Assembly (NCBI RefSeq): GCF_025961225.1
Contig: NZ_JAOQNG010000010.1
Location: 1,664,501-1,728,500, forward strand
From: Azospirillum canadense
GTDB lineage: Bacteria > Pseudomonadota > Alphaproteobacteria > Azospirillales > Azospirillaceae
Reading direction: 5' to 3'
Length of the DNA: 64,000 nt
This document shows positions 1-12,781 of the stretch, one piece after another (position 1 is the first letter of the stretch; each line of letters begins with the position of its first letter). The translations under genes were made by a program, and so were the position numbers. The notes beneath the pieces are model-generated. The model had not been told where the DNA came from. It saw only the letters and a list, made by a program, of their open reading frames with translations, and searched no databases.

Positions 1-1
1 G

Positions 2-94
2 CCGACCTATCTGTCGCGGTTCATCGTCGGTGGCCGCAACTCCACGCTGACCCGCGACGTGGGCAAGTTCAACAAGTACCCGAGCGCGCGCTGA
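2..94 (+). CDS. C-terminal fragment of an unidentified protein
   Basis: An open frame enters from the left edge and ends at TGA 92-94, leaving 30 residues that finish KFNKYPSAR. Codon use is GC-rich, and a strong rho-independent terminator follows 36 bases later, so this is probably the 3' end of a real gene. Too little is left to assign a family. Confidence 0.5.
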   Translation, partial: PTYLSRFIVGGRNSTLTRDVGKFNKYPSAR

Positions 95-130
95 CGCGGA
101 CGGTACCATCGCGGCAGGCGTATGAAAGCG

Positions 131-160
131 AAAAGCCCCGGCGGAACGGCCGGGGCTTTT
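131..160 (+). terminator. Rho-independent terminator, probably bidirectional
   Basis: A perfect 12-bp inverted repeat (AAAAGCCCCGGC, 131-142, and its complement 149-160) encloses a 6-base loop and ends in TTTT. The A-run on the other side would let it work on the minus strand too. It closes the gene ending at 94 and may also end the minus-strand gene 295-717. Confidence 0.85.
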
Positions 161-294
161 ACGTGAGCAGGCGAATTTTACAGAACATAGACACCGTTGT
201 GTTTGTTCATCGGTCCAGACCGAGGTCGGCCCATCACAAGCCCCTCATCAATAGACCATGAATTCCGGATGTTTGGTGTCCGGATGGCGCCAAG

Positions 295-717
295 TCAGCC
301 CCAAGCCGCCACCGTGCGAAAATAGACACGGGCGGCAATCTCACCGACCAGACACCCTATCAACAGATAGAGAAGCAGAGTCTTAAACGCTGCGGTCGTC
401 AGGACTTGCTCGCGGAGCATCTTCAAAAAGCGTTCCCCCCAATCTGTTTCTTTAAGGACCCTGTCAACAGTGCTTCCCCGTGAGGTGACGAACAGAAGCA
501 CAAAGAGAGTGCTCAATGCCGCGAAGCCATAGACGATCCGCGCACCAATCTGAACCAGCGATTGGGTGTTTGCAGCTTCCTCTGCTCGATACTCCAGGTA
601 GGGGATTGCGATGATCTCGGCAGTGGTAGCACCAGCAATTCCAATGCCGAGGGCGTAAATTGCAAGAGAAAACAGCAACATCCTCAGACTACCACTCCAA
701 CGTATGCAATACTCCAT
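295..717 (-). CDS. 140-aa membrane protein, unknown function (copy A)
   Basis: The ATG at 717 is preferred over an upstream in-frame ATG at 756 because AGGAG lies 8 bases before it. The product has an N-terminal hydrophobic segment (about residues 11-29) followed by AGAT, a second segment (about 60-80), a charged stretch, and a third segment (about 110-125). No family is recognised. The gene is clearly AT-richer than the core genes around it. It has the same length, strand and segment layout as the gene at 2354-2776 on the other side of the MFS gene, so the two may be an old duplicate pair. A role cannot be given. Confidence 0.6.
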   Translation of the reverse strand: MEYCIRWSGSLRMLLFSLAIYALGIGIAGATTAEIIAIPYLEYRAEEAANTQSLVQIGARIVYGFAALSTLFVLLFVTSRGSTVDRVLKETDWGERFLKMLREQVLTTAAFKTLLLYLLIGCLVGEIAARVYFRTVAAWG

Positions 718-1167
718 GTCAATCACTCCTGTATACGAATGACCGATGACAGGCATTTCCGCCTTCGTTGCCTACTTTGCCACACATCTTTCAATGTTCA
801 ACCTTGGATATGCAGATCCCAGTATGCATTTTCATTGGATATTCTGCGCCGAGACAAATTGGTATCTTTAGAAACAACTCCATTCTGTTTGTATCTCCCT
901 GAAAACGCGGGAAAATTCCCTCCGCGCGCGGCGTTTTCCCTGAACACCGGAGCGCTCAATCGAATTCATCTCGTACAATTTGTCGCAGCACCTCGCGGGC
1001 ATCGGGCGCAGCGGATGCTTCGGTGCATGAGCTTCGGCGCATAATCGTCCAGGCACCGGACAAGAAACCGCCGGTCGGCCATGGCAAGCCTTGAATTCCA
1101 ACGGCCCAGCCCGCACCTAGCCGTCATCCCGTGCCCTCCCCGGGAAGTGGCAAGTGACTGAAACAGC
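718..1167. other. Non-coding, AT-richer gap
   Basis: No convincing gene was seen. The gap holds two words, CTTTGCCACAC (775-785) and CAAATTGGTATC (855-866), that recur in the same order at 2899-2909 and 2970-2981 upstream of the similar membrane protein gene. These may be the promoter region of copy A on the minus strand. Confidence 0.5.
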
Positions 1168-2328
1168 GTGGGTTTTCCGATGCAGGATCTGGCGGCGCGC
1201 GCCCCGGCGGCCCGATGGGCGACCATCGTGGCGTTTTTTCTGAATGGCACCGTCTTCGGGGGGTGGGCGACGCAAATTCCCGTGATCAAGGCCCATCTGG
1301 ACCTGAGCCCGGCCGTGGTCGGGCTGGCCCTGCTCTGCTTGGCCGCCGGCGCCCTGACGGCGATGATCGGGACCGGCGCCCTGCTCGGGCGGGTGGGGAG
1401 CGCGCCAGCGGTGCGGGTGACCGCCCTACTCTTCGCGCTGCTGCTGCCCCTGCCGGCGCTGATGCCGAACCTCGCCGCCCTGTGCGCCGTGTTGTTCCTG
1501 TTCGGCGCGGCCGGCGGGACAATGGACGTCGCCATGAACGCGCACGGCGCGTTGGTCGAGCGGCACCTGGGCCGGCCGATCATGTCGTCCCTGCACGGCA
1601 TGTGGAGCCTGGGCGGCCTGTTCGGCGCAGCGGCCGGCGGCTTGCTCCTGCAAATGATCCCGCCCACGGCGGCTTGCGCGGTGATCGCCGGCGCGCTGAT
1701 CGCGCTGTTCCTGGCGCTGCAGGGCCGCTTCCTGCCGGGCAAGGCCGATGGCGGCGCGGAATCGGGCGGCCTTGCCTTGCCGAGCCGCGGCACCCTCCTG
1801 CTTGGCGCGCTGACCTTCCTGGCCTTCCTGAGCGAGGGCGCCATCCTGGACTGGAGCGCCATCTATCTGCGCGAGGATCTGGGCGGGGCGACCACCGTCG
1901 CCGGCCTGGGCTTCGCGGTGTTCTCCGGCGCCATGGCCGCCGGTCGCTTCTGCGGGGATGCGCTTCGCCAGCGCGTCGGCGGGACGACCCTGGTGCGGTC
2001 GGGGGCGATGCTCGCCTTCGCCGGCCTGGCCGTGGCGCTTCTGGGGGGCGGACCGGTCGTGGCGGTGGTTGGCTTCGGCCTGACCGGCCTCGGCCTGTCG
2101 AACATCGTGCCCGTGCTGTTCAGCGCGGCGGGGTCCGGAGACGAGGGCACCGCCGCGTCGTCCATTGCGGCGGTGGCAACCCTGGGCTATGCCGGCGTGC
2201 TGACCGGCCCGGCCCTGCTCGGCTTCGTAGCGGAGGCCAGCACGGTGGGCTTTTCCTTCGCCCTTGTCGCCGCGCTGGCCTTGGTGATCGCGCTGGCCTC
2301 CACACGTGCCGTACCGCGGCGCGCGTGA
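1168..2328 (+). CDS. MFS transporter, YbjJ-like
   Basis: The 386-residue product is almost wholly hydrophobic, with about 12 predicted membrane segments and the major facilitator fold. The N-terminal FFLNGTVFGGWATQIP stretch and the NAHGALVE and SSLHGMWSLGG motifs resemble the YbjJ branch of inner-membrane MFS proteins, whose substrates are poorly known. The start is GTG 1168 or ATG 1180; neither has a strong ribosome site. It stands alone between two minus-strand membrane genes, and the stop lies only 25 bases from the end of the convergent gene 2354-2776. Function beyond small-molecule export or uptake is not inferable. Confidence 0.8.
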   Translation: MGFPMQDLAARAPAARWATIVAFFLNGTVFGGWATQIPVIKAHLDLSPAVVGLALLCLAAGALTAMIGTGALLGRVGSAPAVRVTALLFALLLPLPALMPNLAALCAVLFLFGAAGGTMDVAMNAHGALVERHLGRPIMSSLHGMWSLGGLFGAAAGGLLLQMIPPTAACAVIAGALIALFLALQGRFLPGKADGGAESGGLALPSRGTLLLGALTFLAFLSEGAILDWSAIYLREDLGGATTVAGLGFAVFSGAMAAGRFCGDALRQRVGGTTLVRSGAMLAFAGLAVALLGGGPVVAVVGFGLTGLGLSNIVPVLFSAAGSGDEGTAASSIAAVATLGYAGVLTGPALLGFVAEASTVGFSFALVAALALVIALASTRAVPRRA

Positions 2329-2353
2329 TGCGAGGCCGAGCGCCCTTGGCCGG

Positions 2354-2776
2354 CTAGAAAAGCGCCAGGATGCCGAGGACGAACCTGACGATCCTTCCAA
2401 CGCCGATCAAAGCCAGGAGCAAAGCGACCAAAATGATGTTGAACACGACATCCATGGCCTTTTTGCGAATATGTTGAAAGAAATCGTCCAGGAAGTTCTT
2501 AGCTGATAAATTGGCCAGAGCGCTAGCGATCCCGCCACGCCTTAGAAACGCCCAAATCGCCGCAAGAGATGCAAATAACAGTACAATAATTTGGTGTATC
2601 GCTACACCCATGCTCGTTATAATCTCATTCAGGAATGCGATGAACTGTCTGGAGCCGACATACGCATCGAGAAGCTCTTCCGTCGCACCAGCAAACGCGA
2701 CACAAGGGGCCGTGATGAAGATTATAGCAGCAATCCAAATGCCACACACACTGGCATGCTCCTGTACTCTATTCAT
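2354..2776 (-). CDS. 140-aa membrane protein, unknown function (copy B)
   Basis: ATG 2776 has AAGGAG 8 bases upstream, so it is preferred over GTG 2782. The product has a hydrophobic N-terminus ending in AFAGAT (about residues 13-32), a central membrane segment (about 58-78), a helical charged stretch with FLDDFFQHIRKK, and a C-terminal hydrophobic segment (about 113-138). It resembles copy A at 295-717 in length, in the AGAT position after the first segment, and in the order of the other parts, although identity is low. It is AT-richer than its neighbours. The family is unrecognised. Confidence 0.6.
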   Translation of the reverse strand: MNRVQEHASVCGIWIAAIIFITAPCVAFAGATEELLDAYVGSRQFIAFLNEIITSMGVAIHQIIVLLFASLAAIWAFLRRGGIASALANLSAKNFLDDFFQHIRKKAMDVVFNIILVALLLALIGVGRIVRFVLGILALF

Positions 2777-3120
2777 CTCCACTGCTCCTTGTCTGTCAAT
2801 TTGTTGGTACGCGCACTACCTCCTGTTTTCCTGAGTCGAATGTAACGCAGTCATGGGCGCATTCAACATATCGGCATAGTCCGATTGTCTTGCGTTTCCT
2901 TTGCCACACCAATGATCTGCCTTGTTTCATAGGCTGAAAGCGGTGCGCTACAGCCTTGAGCAGCCAAGGCAAATTGGTATCGCTCACCGCGGGATGCGGT
3001 GCTTCGGGTCGGCAGGCAGTGACGGAATGTCGCATGCCATGGGGCGTTGCGGGCCGCATCAAAACAAAAAAACCCCGGCCAAATGGCCGGGGCTTTGCGT
3101 CCGTCAGCGACCTGCAAGCG
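2777..3120. other. Gap with upstream region of copy B and a terminator
   Basis: No gene was seen. It contains CTTTGCCACAC (2899-2909) and CAAATTGGTATC (2970-2981), also present upstream of copy A, and the uppP terminator at 3065-3092. Confidence 0.5.
3065..3092 (-). terminator. Rho-independent terminator of uppP
   Basis: CCCCGGCC (3073-3080) pairs with GGCCGGGG (3085-3092) across AAAT. Read on the minus strand the stem is followed by a run of eight T, 29 bases beyond the uppP stop. Confidence 0.85.
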
Positions 3121-3921
3121 CTACAAATACAAAAACGCCAGCATGCCTGTGCCAACCGCGATTCGGTACCAGCCGAACGGCGCGAAGCCGTAGCGGCCGA
3201 CGAAGTCCACCAGCGTCTTCACCACCAGCGCAGCGGCGATGAAGGCGGTGACGAAGCCGACGGCGATCAGCGCGCCGGAATCGAAGGTCATCCCGCTCCA
3301 GTTCTTGTAGAGGTCATAGACGGTGGCGCCGGCCATCGTCGGGATCGCCAGGAAGAAGGAGAACTCCGCGGCGGTGCGGCGGTCCACGCCCATCAGCAGG
3401 GAGCCGAGAATGGTGGCGCCGGAGCGCGACACGCCCGGAACCAGCGCAAGGCACTGGCAGAGTCCGATCTTCAACGCCAACGGCGCCGGGAATCGCTCGA
3501 TCTGATGATAGCGCGCGACCGGCACGAACCGTTCGGCGAGCAGGATCCCAACGCCGCCGATGATCAGCGCGAGACTGACGACGGTCGGGTTGAACAGCAC
3601 GCTCTTGATGATGCCGTGCAAGCCGGCACCCAGAACCATGGCGGGCAGGAAGGCCAGGATGACCGCCATGGCGAAGCGCCGGGCGTCCGGGTTGTCCGGC
3701 AGGCCGGTGACGACCTTCCACAGCCGCGCGAAATAGACGGTGCAGATGGCCAGAATGGCGCCGAGCTGGATCACCACCTCGAACACCTTGCCCGGAGGGC
3801 CTTGGAAGTCCAACAGCCGGTCGAAAATGATCAGATGCCCGGTCGACGACACCGGAAGGAACTCCGTCAGGCCCTCGATCAGGCCGAGCAGAATCGCGTC
3901 GAGATATTGGTCGATGAACAT
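3121..3921 (-). CDS. uppP: Undecaprenyl-diphosphatase UppP/BacA
   Basis: This integral membrane enzyme dephosphorylates undecaprenyl diphosphate and so recycles the lipid carrier for peptidoglycan and other envelope polymers. The 266 residues are a typical length. The family signature is present: GLIEGLTEFLPVSSTGHL near residues 13-30 (conserved Glu pair and Ser-Ser-Thr-Gly-His) and the second motif PGVSRSGAT near residue 161. About eight hydrophobic segments are visible. The start ATG 3921 gives the normal N-terminus. A terminator follows at 3065-3092. In several alphaproteobacteria uppP lies near an FzlA-like gene and an NAD-binding protein gene, as it does here. Confidence 0.95.
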   Translation of the reverse strand: MFIDQYLDAILLGLIEGLTEFLPVSSTGHLIIFDRLLDFQGPPGKVFEVVIQLGAILAICTVYFARLWKVVTGLPDNPDARRFAMAVILAFLPAMVLGAGLHGIIKSVLFNPTVVSLALIIGGVGILLAERFVPVARYHQIERFPAPLALKIGLCQCLALVPGVSRSGATILGSLLMGVDRRTAAEFSFFLAIPTMAGATVYDLYKNWSGMTFDSGALIAVGFVTAFIAAALVVKTLVDFVGRYGFAPFGWYRIAVGTGMLAFLYL

Positions 3922-4162
3922 GCGGCACAGGGCCTTCTAAGAGGTGTGCGGGTGGCAATGCCGGCTTATAGCAGCGCCACGCTGCAATGGCGAAGGGACA
4001 AGGGGCGGTACCCCGATTAGGGTCATAGGTCCGTTTTAGGACTAATTTTCTTTCCGCTTTTGGCCGCTGTTGGCCGAATGAAAGGGTTCTTCCAGCATCG
4101 CGCGACCGTTTGGTCAGCAAACCTGTCTCAACGGCGAAATTATGCTCGCCAGACCTGTTCCT

Positions 4163-4189
4163 ATGCGGTATATGACGTTCCGACCGCAT
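4163..4189 (+). promoter_or_regulatory. Inverted repeat in the gltD leader
   Basis: ATGCGGT (4163-4169) and ACCGCAT (4183-4189) form a perfect 7-bp inverted repeat with a 13-base spacer, about 100 bases before the gltD start. It could be an operator or a leader hairpin. The rest of the 368-base gap 3922-4289 shows no gene. Confidence 0.3.
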
Positions 4190-4289
4190 GACCGCGGACA
4201 ATCGTTCTCACCGCGGCCACGCCACTCCAGGCGCCGGGCCGCCAGCATCGTCCCAAGCACACGGGACGCGCGAAGAAGGAGCAGGCGCT

Positions 4290-5738
4290 ATGGCGAACCA
4301 GAGGATGTTGGGCTTCGTGCACACCGCGCAGCGGATGCCCGACAAACGCCCCGCCAGCGAGCGCCGCGAGGACTTCGCCGAGATCTACGCCCGCTTCTCC
4401 GACGAGCGCGCCAATGAGCAGGCCAACCGCTGCTCGCAGTGCGGCGTGCCGTTCTGCCAGGTCCACTGCCCGGTTTCGAACAACATCCCGGACTGGCTGA
4501 AGCTGACGGCGGAAGGGCGGCTGGAGGAGGCCTACGAGGTTTCTCAGGCGACCAACAACTTCCCGGAAATCTGCGGCCGCATCTGCCCGCAGGACCGCCT
4601 GTGCGAGGGCAACTGCGTCATCGAGCAGTCGACCCACGGCGCGGTCACCATCGGCTCGGTCGAGAAGTACATCAACGACACCGCCTGGGATCAGGGCTGG
4701 GTCAAGCCGCGCAAGCCGTCGCGGGAGCTGGGCCTGTCGGTCGGCGTCATCGGCGCCGGCCCGGCCGGCCTCGCCGCGGCGGAAGAGCTGCGCGCCAAGG
4801 GCTACGAGGTGCACGTCTACGACCGCTACGACCGCATGGGCGGCCTGCTGGTTTACGGCATTCCCGGCTTCAAGCTGGAGAAGAACGTCGTCGAGCGCCG
4901 CGTGCAGCTGCTGGCTGACGCCGGCGTGGTCTTCCACCCGAACTTCGAGGTCGGCCGCGACGCCACCCTGCCGGAGTTGCGCCGCCGCCACGTGGCCGTG
5001 CTGGTCGCCACCGGCGTCTACAAGGCCCGCGACATCCAGGCGCCGGGCTGCGGCCTCGGCAACATCGTTCCGGCCCTGGAGTACCTGACCACCTCCAACA
5101 AGGTGGGCCTGGGCGACACGGTGGAGGCCTACGCCGACGGCTCGCTGAACGCGGCCGGCAAGAAGGTCGTGGTGCTGGGCGGCGGCGACACCGCCATGGA
5201 CTGCGTCCGCACCGCCATCCGCCAGGGCGCCACCTCGGTGAAGTGCCTGTACCGCCGCGACCGCAAGAACATGCCGGGCTCGCAGCGCGAGGTGGCCCAC
5301 GCCGAGGAAGAGGGCGTGGAGTTCATCTGGCAGGCCGCGCCCGAGGGCTTCACCGGCGACGGCGTGGTGACCGGCGTGCGCGCCGTGCGCATCCACCTGG
5401 GCGTGGCCGACGCCACCGGCCGCCAGACCCCGCAGGTGATCGAGGGGAGCGAGTTCACCGTCGAGGCCGACCTGGTCATCAAGGCTCTGGGCTTCGAGCC
5501 GGAGGACCTGCCGTCCATGTTCGCCGAGCCGGAGCTGAAGGTCACCCGCTGGGGCACGCTGCCGATCGACTTCCGCAGCAAGATGACCAACCTGGACGGC
5601 GTCTTCGCTGCCGGCGACATCGTGCGCGGCGCCTCGCTGGTCGTGTGGGCCATCCGCGACGGCCGCGACGCGGCGGACGCGATCCACGCCTACGCCCAGG
5701 CGACGGCGGAGACACTGGTCGCCCAGGCGGCCGAGTAA
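4290..5738 (+). CDS. gltD: Glutamate synthase (NADPH) small (beta) subunit
   Basis: GltD feeds electrons from NADPH through FAD and low-potential 4Fe-4S clusters to GltB, which makes two glutamates from glutamine and 2-oxoglutarate. ATG 4290 is chosen over the upstream frame start at 4188: AAGGAG lies 8 bases before it and it gives MANQRMLGF, the N-terminus I recall for the A. brasilense enzyme (482 aa). Visible parts are an N-terminal cysteine-rich cluster region (CSQCGVPFCQVHC, then CGRICPQDRLCEGNC), an FAD site GAGPAGLAA near residue 155, and an NADPH site GGGDTAMD near residue 295. The order gltD-gltB with a 130-base gap is that of Azospirillum. Confidence 0.97.
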   Translation: MANQRMLGFVHTAQRMPDKRPASERREDFAEIYARFSDERANEQANRCSQCGVPFCQVHCPVSNNIPDWLKLTAEGRLEEAYEVSQATNNFPEICGRICPQDRLCEGNCVIEQSTHGAVTIGSVEKYINDTAWDQGWVKPRKPSRELGLSVGVIGAGPAGLAAAEELRAKGYEVHVYDRYDRMGGLLVYGIPGFKLEKNVVERRVQLLADAGVVFHPNFEVGRDATLPELRRRHVAVLVATGVYKARDIQAPGCGLGNIVPALEYLTTSNKVGLGDTVEAYADGSLNAAGKKVVVLGGGDTAMDCVRTAIRQGATSVKCLYRRDRKNMPGSQREVAHAEEEGVEFIWQAAPEGFTGDGVVTGVRAVRIHLGVADATGRQTPQVIEGSEFTVEADLVIKALGFEPEDLPSMFAEPELKVTRWGTLPIDFRSKMTNLDGVFAAGDIVRGASLVVWAIRDGRDAADAIHAYAQATAETLVAQAAE

Positions 5739-5759
5739 CCGAAAGTCCGTAGTTCGTAG

Positions 5760-5786
5760 GTCGGGTGGAGCGCAGCGAAACCCGAC
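5760..5786. repeat. REP-like palindromic element between gltD and gltB
   Basis: GTCGGGT (5760-5766) and ACCCGAC (5780-5786) flank a GGAGCGCAGCGAA loop. The word resembles short repetitive extragenic palindromes common in GC-rich proteobacteria. In the transcript it would form a hairpin between the two subunit genes and could affect the GltD to GltB ratio. Confidence 0.4.
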
Positions 5787-5868
5787 GCACGGGGTCCACG
5801 ACATCCGCAAGAGGCGGACGCGGAGGGGCAGAGCCCCCTCCGGCATTGAAGACGGAAAGGGTCCACCG

Positions 5869-10416
<4,548 letters not shown>

Positions 10417-10439
10417 CGACCGACGATTGTGCGTGTGCG

Positions 10440-10473
10440 AACGGCGGTCCGGACCATCCGGGCCGCCGTTTTT
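10440..10473 (+). terminator. Rho-independent terminator of gltB
   Basis: AACGGCGG (10440-10447) pairs with CCGCCGTT (10463-10470), with further CCGG pairing inside, and runs into TTTTT ending at 10473. Confidence 0.85.
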
Positions 10474-10597
10474 GCACCAACTGTTGCACACACGGCCTAT
10501 CCAATTTGTGCGCCCCGGAATATTCTATGCGCTGGATGGTTGTTTGGATGGCTTGTCCAAACATTTGGAGACATCCAGAGCCATGGGGGAGGGCGTC

Positions 10598-11065
10598 ATG
10601 CCGGCACAAGACGGCCCGCGCGTCAGCATTCGGTTCGCCCGGCCGACCGACGGGCCGCGTTGCGCCGAAATCTTCCTCCTTGGCCGCCGCGCCGCCTTCC
10701 CCTGGCATCCCGAAGACCGCTTCGGCCTGAACGACTATTACGACTGCGTGGAGGGCGAGGAAATCCTGGTGGCGGAGGTGGACAGCCGTGCCGCCGAGTC
10801 CGTCATCGTCGGGTTCATTTCGGTGGATGTGGCGGAACGCTTCATCCACAACCTGTTCATCGACCCCCTTTGGCGCGGCCGCGGCATCGGCAGCGCGCTG
10901 CTGCGGGAAGCGCTCAGCCTTCTCCAGGGATCGGCCGAACTGACCTGTGCCGCCCGCAACGAAGCCGCCCGCGCGTTCTACGAGCACAACGGATGGACCC
11001 CCGTCTTGTCCGCCGGCCTCGGCGAGGTCGACCCGCTGGTCGTCTACCGCAAATCCGCGCTCTGA
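10598..11065 (+). CDS. GNAT-family N-acetyltransferase
   Basis: The 155-residue product has the GNAT fold that transfers an acetyl group from acetyl-CoA to an amine. The acetyl-CoA loop is seen as DPLWRGRGIGSALL (Arg/Gln-x-x-Gly-x-Gly/Ala type) near residue 90, with NEAARAFYEHNGW as motif B. ATG 10598 is preferred because GGGGGAG sits upstream; ATG 10583 is also in frame. The FIHNLFIDP strand fits small-substrate acetyltransferases. The substrate is unknown. It stands alone between the gltB terminator and the GST-fold gene. Confidence 0.8.
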   Translation: MPAQDGPRVSIRFARPTDGPRCAEIFLLGRRAAFPWHPEDRFGLNDYYDCVEGEEILVAEVDSRAAESVIVGFISVDVAERFIHNLFIDPLWRGRGIGSALLREALSLLQGSAELTCAARNEAARAFYEHNGWTPVLSAGLGEVDPLVVYRKSAL

Positions 11066-11165
11066 CCCTCACCGTTCAGGGTACTCCCCTCGCCGATCGG
11101 GAAAAGGCACCCGCCGAAGCGCAGACTGTTTTCCGGGTCTCCCTTGCGCTACAGTCCGGCCCGGC

Positions 11166-11834
11166 ATGCGGATACTTTATCACCACCCCCTCAATCCCTT
11201 GTCCCGCATCGCGCGGGTAATGCTCGCCGAGAAGGGCCTCCCCTTCGAACCGGTGATCGAAAAGCCGTGGGATCGGCGCGAGGACTTCCTGCTCCTGAAC
11301 TCAGCCGGCGAACCGCCGGTGCTGGTGGAGGAGGATGGAACCGTCGTGGCCGGCGGCCTCCCCCTGCTGGAGTATCTGGAGGAGGCCTATCCCGACCTGC
11401 CGCTGATGCCGCGCGAGATCGTGGCGCGCGCCGAGGTGCGGCGCATCGTCGCCTGGTTCGTCCAGAAGTTCGACCGCGAGGTGACGGAGAACCTGGTCGG
11501 CGAGAAGCTGATCAAGCGCCTGTCCGGCCAGGGTCACCCCTTTGCCCCGGCGATCCGGGCGGGTCTCGCGAACATCCAGTACCACATGGAATACATCGCC
11601 TTCCTGTCGGAACGGCGCTCCTGGCTCGCCGGGCCGCACTTCACCGTCGCGGACATCGCGGCGGCAGCGGCGCTGTCCTGCGTCGACTATGTGGACAACG
11701 TTCCGTGGGACAAGGTGCCGGAGGCCAAGGACTGGTACGCCCGCATCAAGTCGCGCCCCAGTTTCCGTTCCCTACTGGCGGACAACATTCCCGGCTGTCC
11801 GCCCCCCCGCCATTACGCCGATCTGGATTTCTGA
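11166..11834 (+). CDS. GST-fold protein, FzlA-like
   Basis: The 222-residue product has an N-terminal thioredoxin-like domain (MRILYHHPLNPLSRIARV, with PPVLVEEDG before the third strand) and an all-helical GST C-domain. The C-terminus PPPRHYADLDF resembles, from memory, the conserved tail of FzlA, the alphaproteobacterial GST-like protein that binds FtsZ filaments and links them to septal wall synthesis. A generic glutathione transferase is the alternative. ATG 11166 gives the exact family N-terminus; an upstream extension of the frame is not needed. Confidence 0.7.
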   Translation: MRILYHHPLNPLSRIARVMLAEKGLPFEPVIEKPWDRREDFLLLNSAGEPPVLVEEDGTVVAGGLPLLEYLEEAYPDLPLMPREIVARAEVRRIVAWFVQKFDREVTENLVGEKLIKRLSGQGHPFAPAIRAGLANIQYHMEYIAFLSERRSWLAGPHFTVADIAAAAALSCVDYVDNVPWDKVPEAKDWYARIKSRPSFRSLLADNIPGCPPPRHYADLDF

Positions 11835-11846
11835 GCGGCGGGTCGT

Positions 11847-12716
11847 TTACGGCTTGGCTGGCTTGTCTGTTCCGCTCTTGGCGTCCGGCGCTTTAGCGCC
11901 GGCCTTGGGCGCCTGTGCCGCCTGGTACTTCGCAGCACGCTCCAGATTGATCTGCGCAGTCCGCGCCGCCGACGTGTCCGGGGCGAGGCGCTGGACGAGC
12001 TGCCAATCGTCCTTGGCGGCGGCGACGTTGCCGACCTGCGCCTTGATGTTGCCGCGCAGCAGGATGGCGTCCGGATCGTTCGGCTTCAACTGCAGCGCTT
12101 GGTCGATGTCGGCGATGGCCTGCCGGTCGTTGGCCAGCGCCTTGTGGGCGCCGGCCCGGTAGAGATAGGCGTCGGCCCGCTTCGGGTCCTTGGCGAGCGC
12201 CGTGTCGAGGTCGGCGATGGCGTCCCAGTAGCGTTCCGCCTCGCCGCGGGCAAAAGCCCGGTCGATGTAGAGGTCCACGTCGCTGGGCTGGCGCTCCAGC
12301 GCTTGGCTGTACAGCCGCTCCGCCCGCGCGTCGTCGCCGGCGCGCAGCCACGCCCAGCCGGCGCGGCCGAGGAGGGACGCGGCGGCCTTCGGGTCGTCGT
12401 TGCCGAGGACCGGCACCAATTCCTCCAGCCGCGCGCCGGCAGCCTTGAAGTCGCCCTTGTGGAACAGCGCCAGCGCCTGGCACAGCCGCGCAAGGTCGCC
12501 GCCGCCCCGGTCCTGCCAAGTCAGCGCGCTCTCGAACGCCTCGGCCGGCTTCCGCTCGGCCAAGGTGAGGCAGGCCTGCAATTCCTTGTTGTGATCGATC
12601 GCACGATCGGCGGCAGCGGCCGGGGTCGCAATCGGGGTCGCGACGAGAAGCGCGAGGCCGACGGCAAAAGCCTTGGCGAGAACCTCGGCCGGAACGTAAG
12701 CGTTGCGTTGGGTCAT
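11847..12716 (-). CDS. Periplasmic TPR-repeat protein
   Basis: This is a 289-residue protein starting at ATG 12716, with a signal peptide (AFAVGLALLVATPIATPAAA) and likely cleavage after the AAA stretch near residue 36. Most of the mature chain consists of tetratricopeptide-like helical pairs, such as AERLYSQALERQPSD and AIADLDTALAKDPKRADAYL, in tandem from about residue 70 to 240. The tail is rich in Ala, Lys and Pro. TPR proteins act as scaffolds; the partner is unknown. It is convergent with the FzlA-like gene (stops 12 bases apart) and divergent from the gene at 12782. Confidence 0.75.
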   Translation of the reverse strand: MTQRNAYVPAEVLAKAFAVGLALLVATPIATPAAAADRAIDHNKELQACLTLAERKPAEAFESALTWQDRGGGDLARLCQALALFHKGDFKAAGARLEELVPVLGNDDPKAAASLLGRAGWAWLRAGDDARAERLYSQALERQPSDVDLYIDRAFARGEAERYWDAIADLDTALAKDPKRADAYLYRAGAHKALANDRQAIADIDQALQLKPNDPDAILLRGNIKAQVGNVAAAKDDWQLVQRLAPDTSAARTAQINLERAAKYQAAQAPKAGAKAPDAKSGTDKPAKP

Positions 12717-12781
12717 GACGCCTTTACACTCCGCCATCGCCGCCTTGGACGCAAGGTTTCGACGCAAAGGATTCGAGAACG

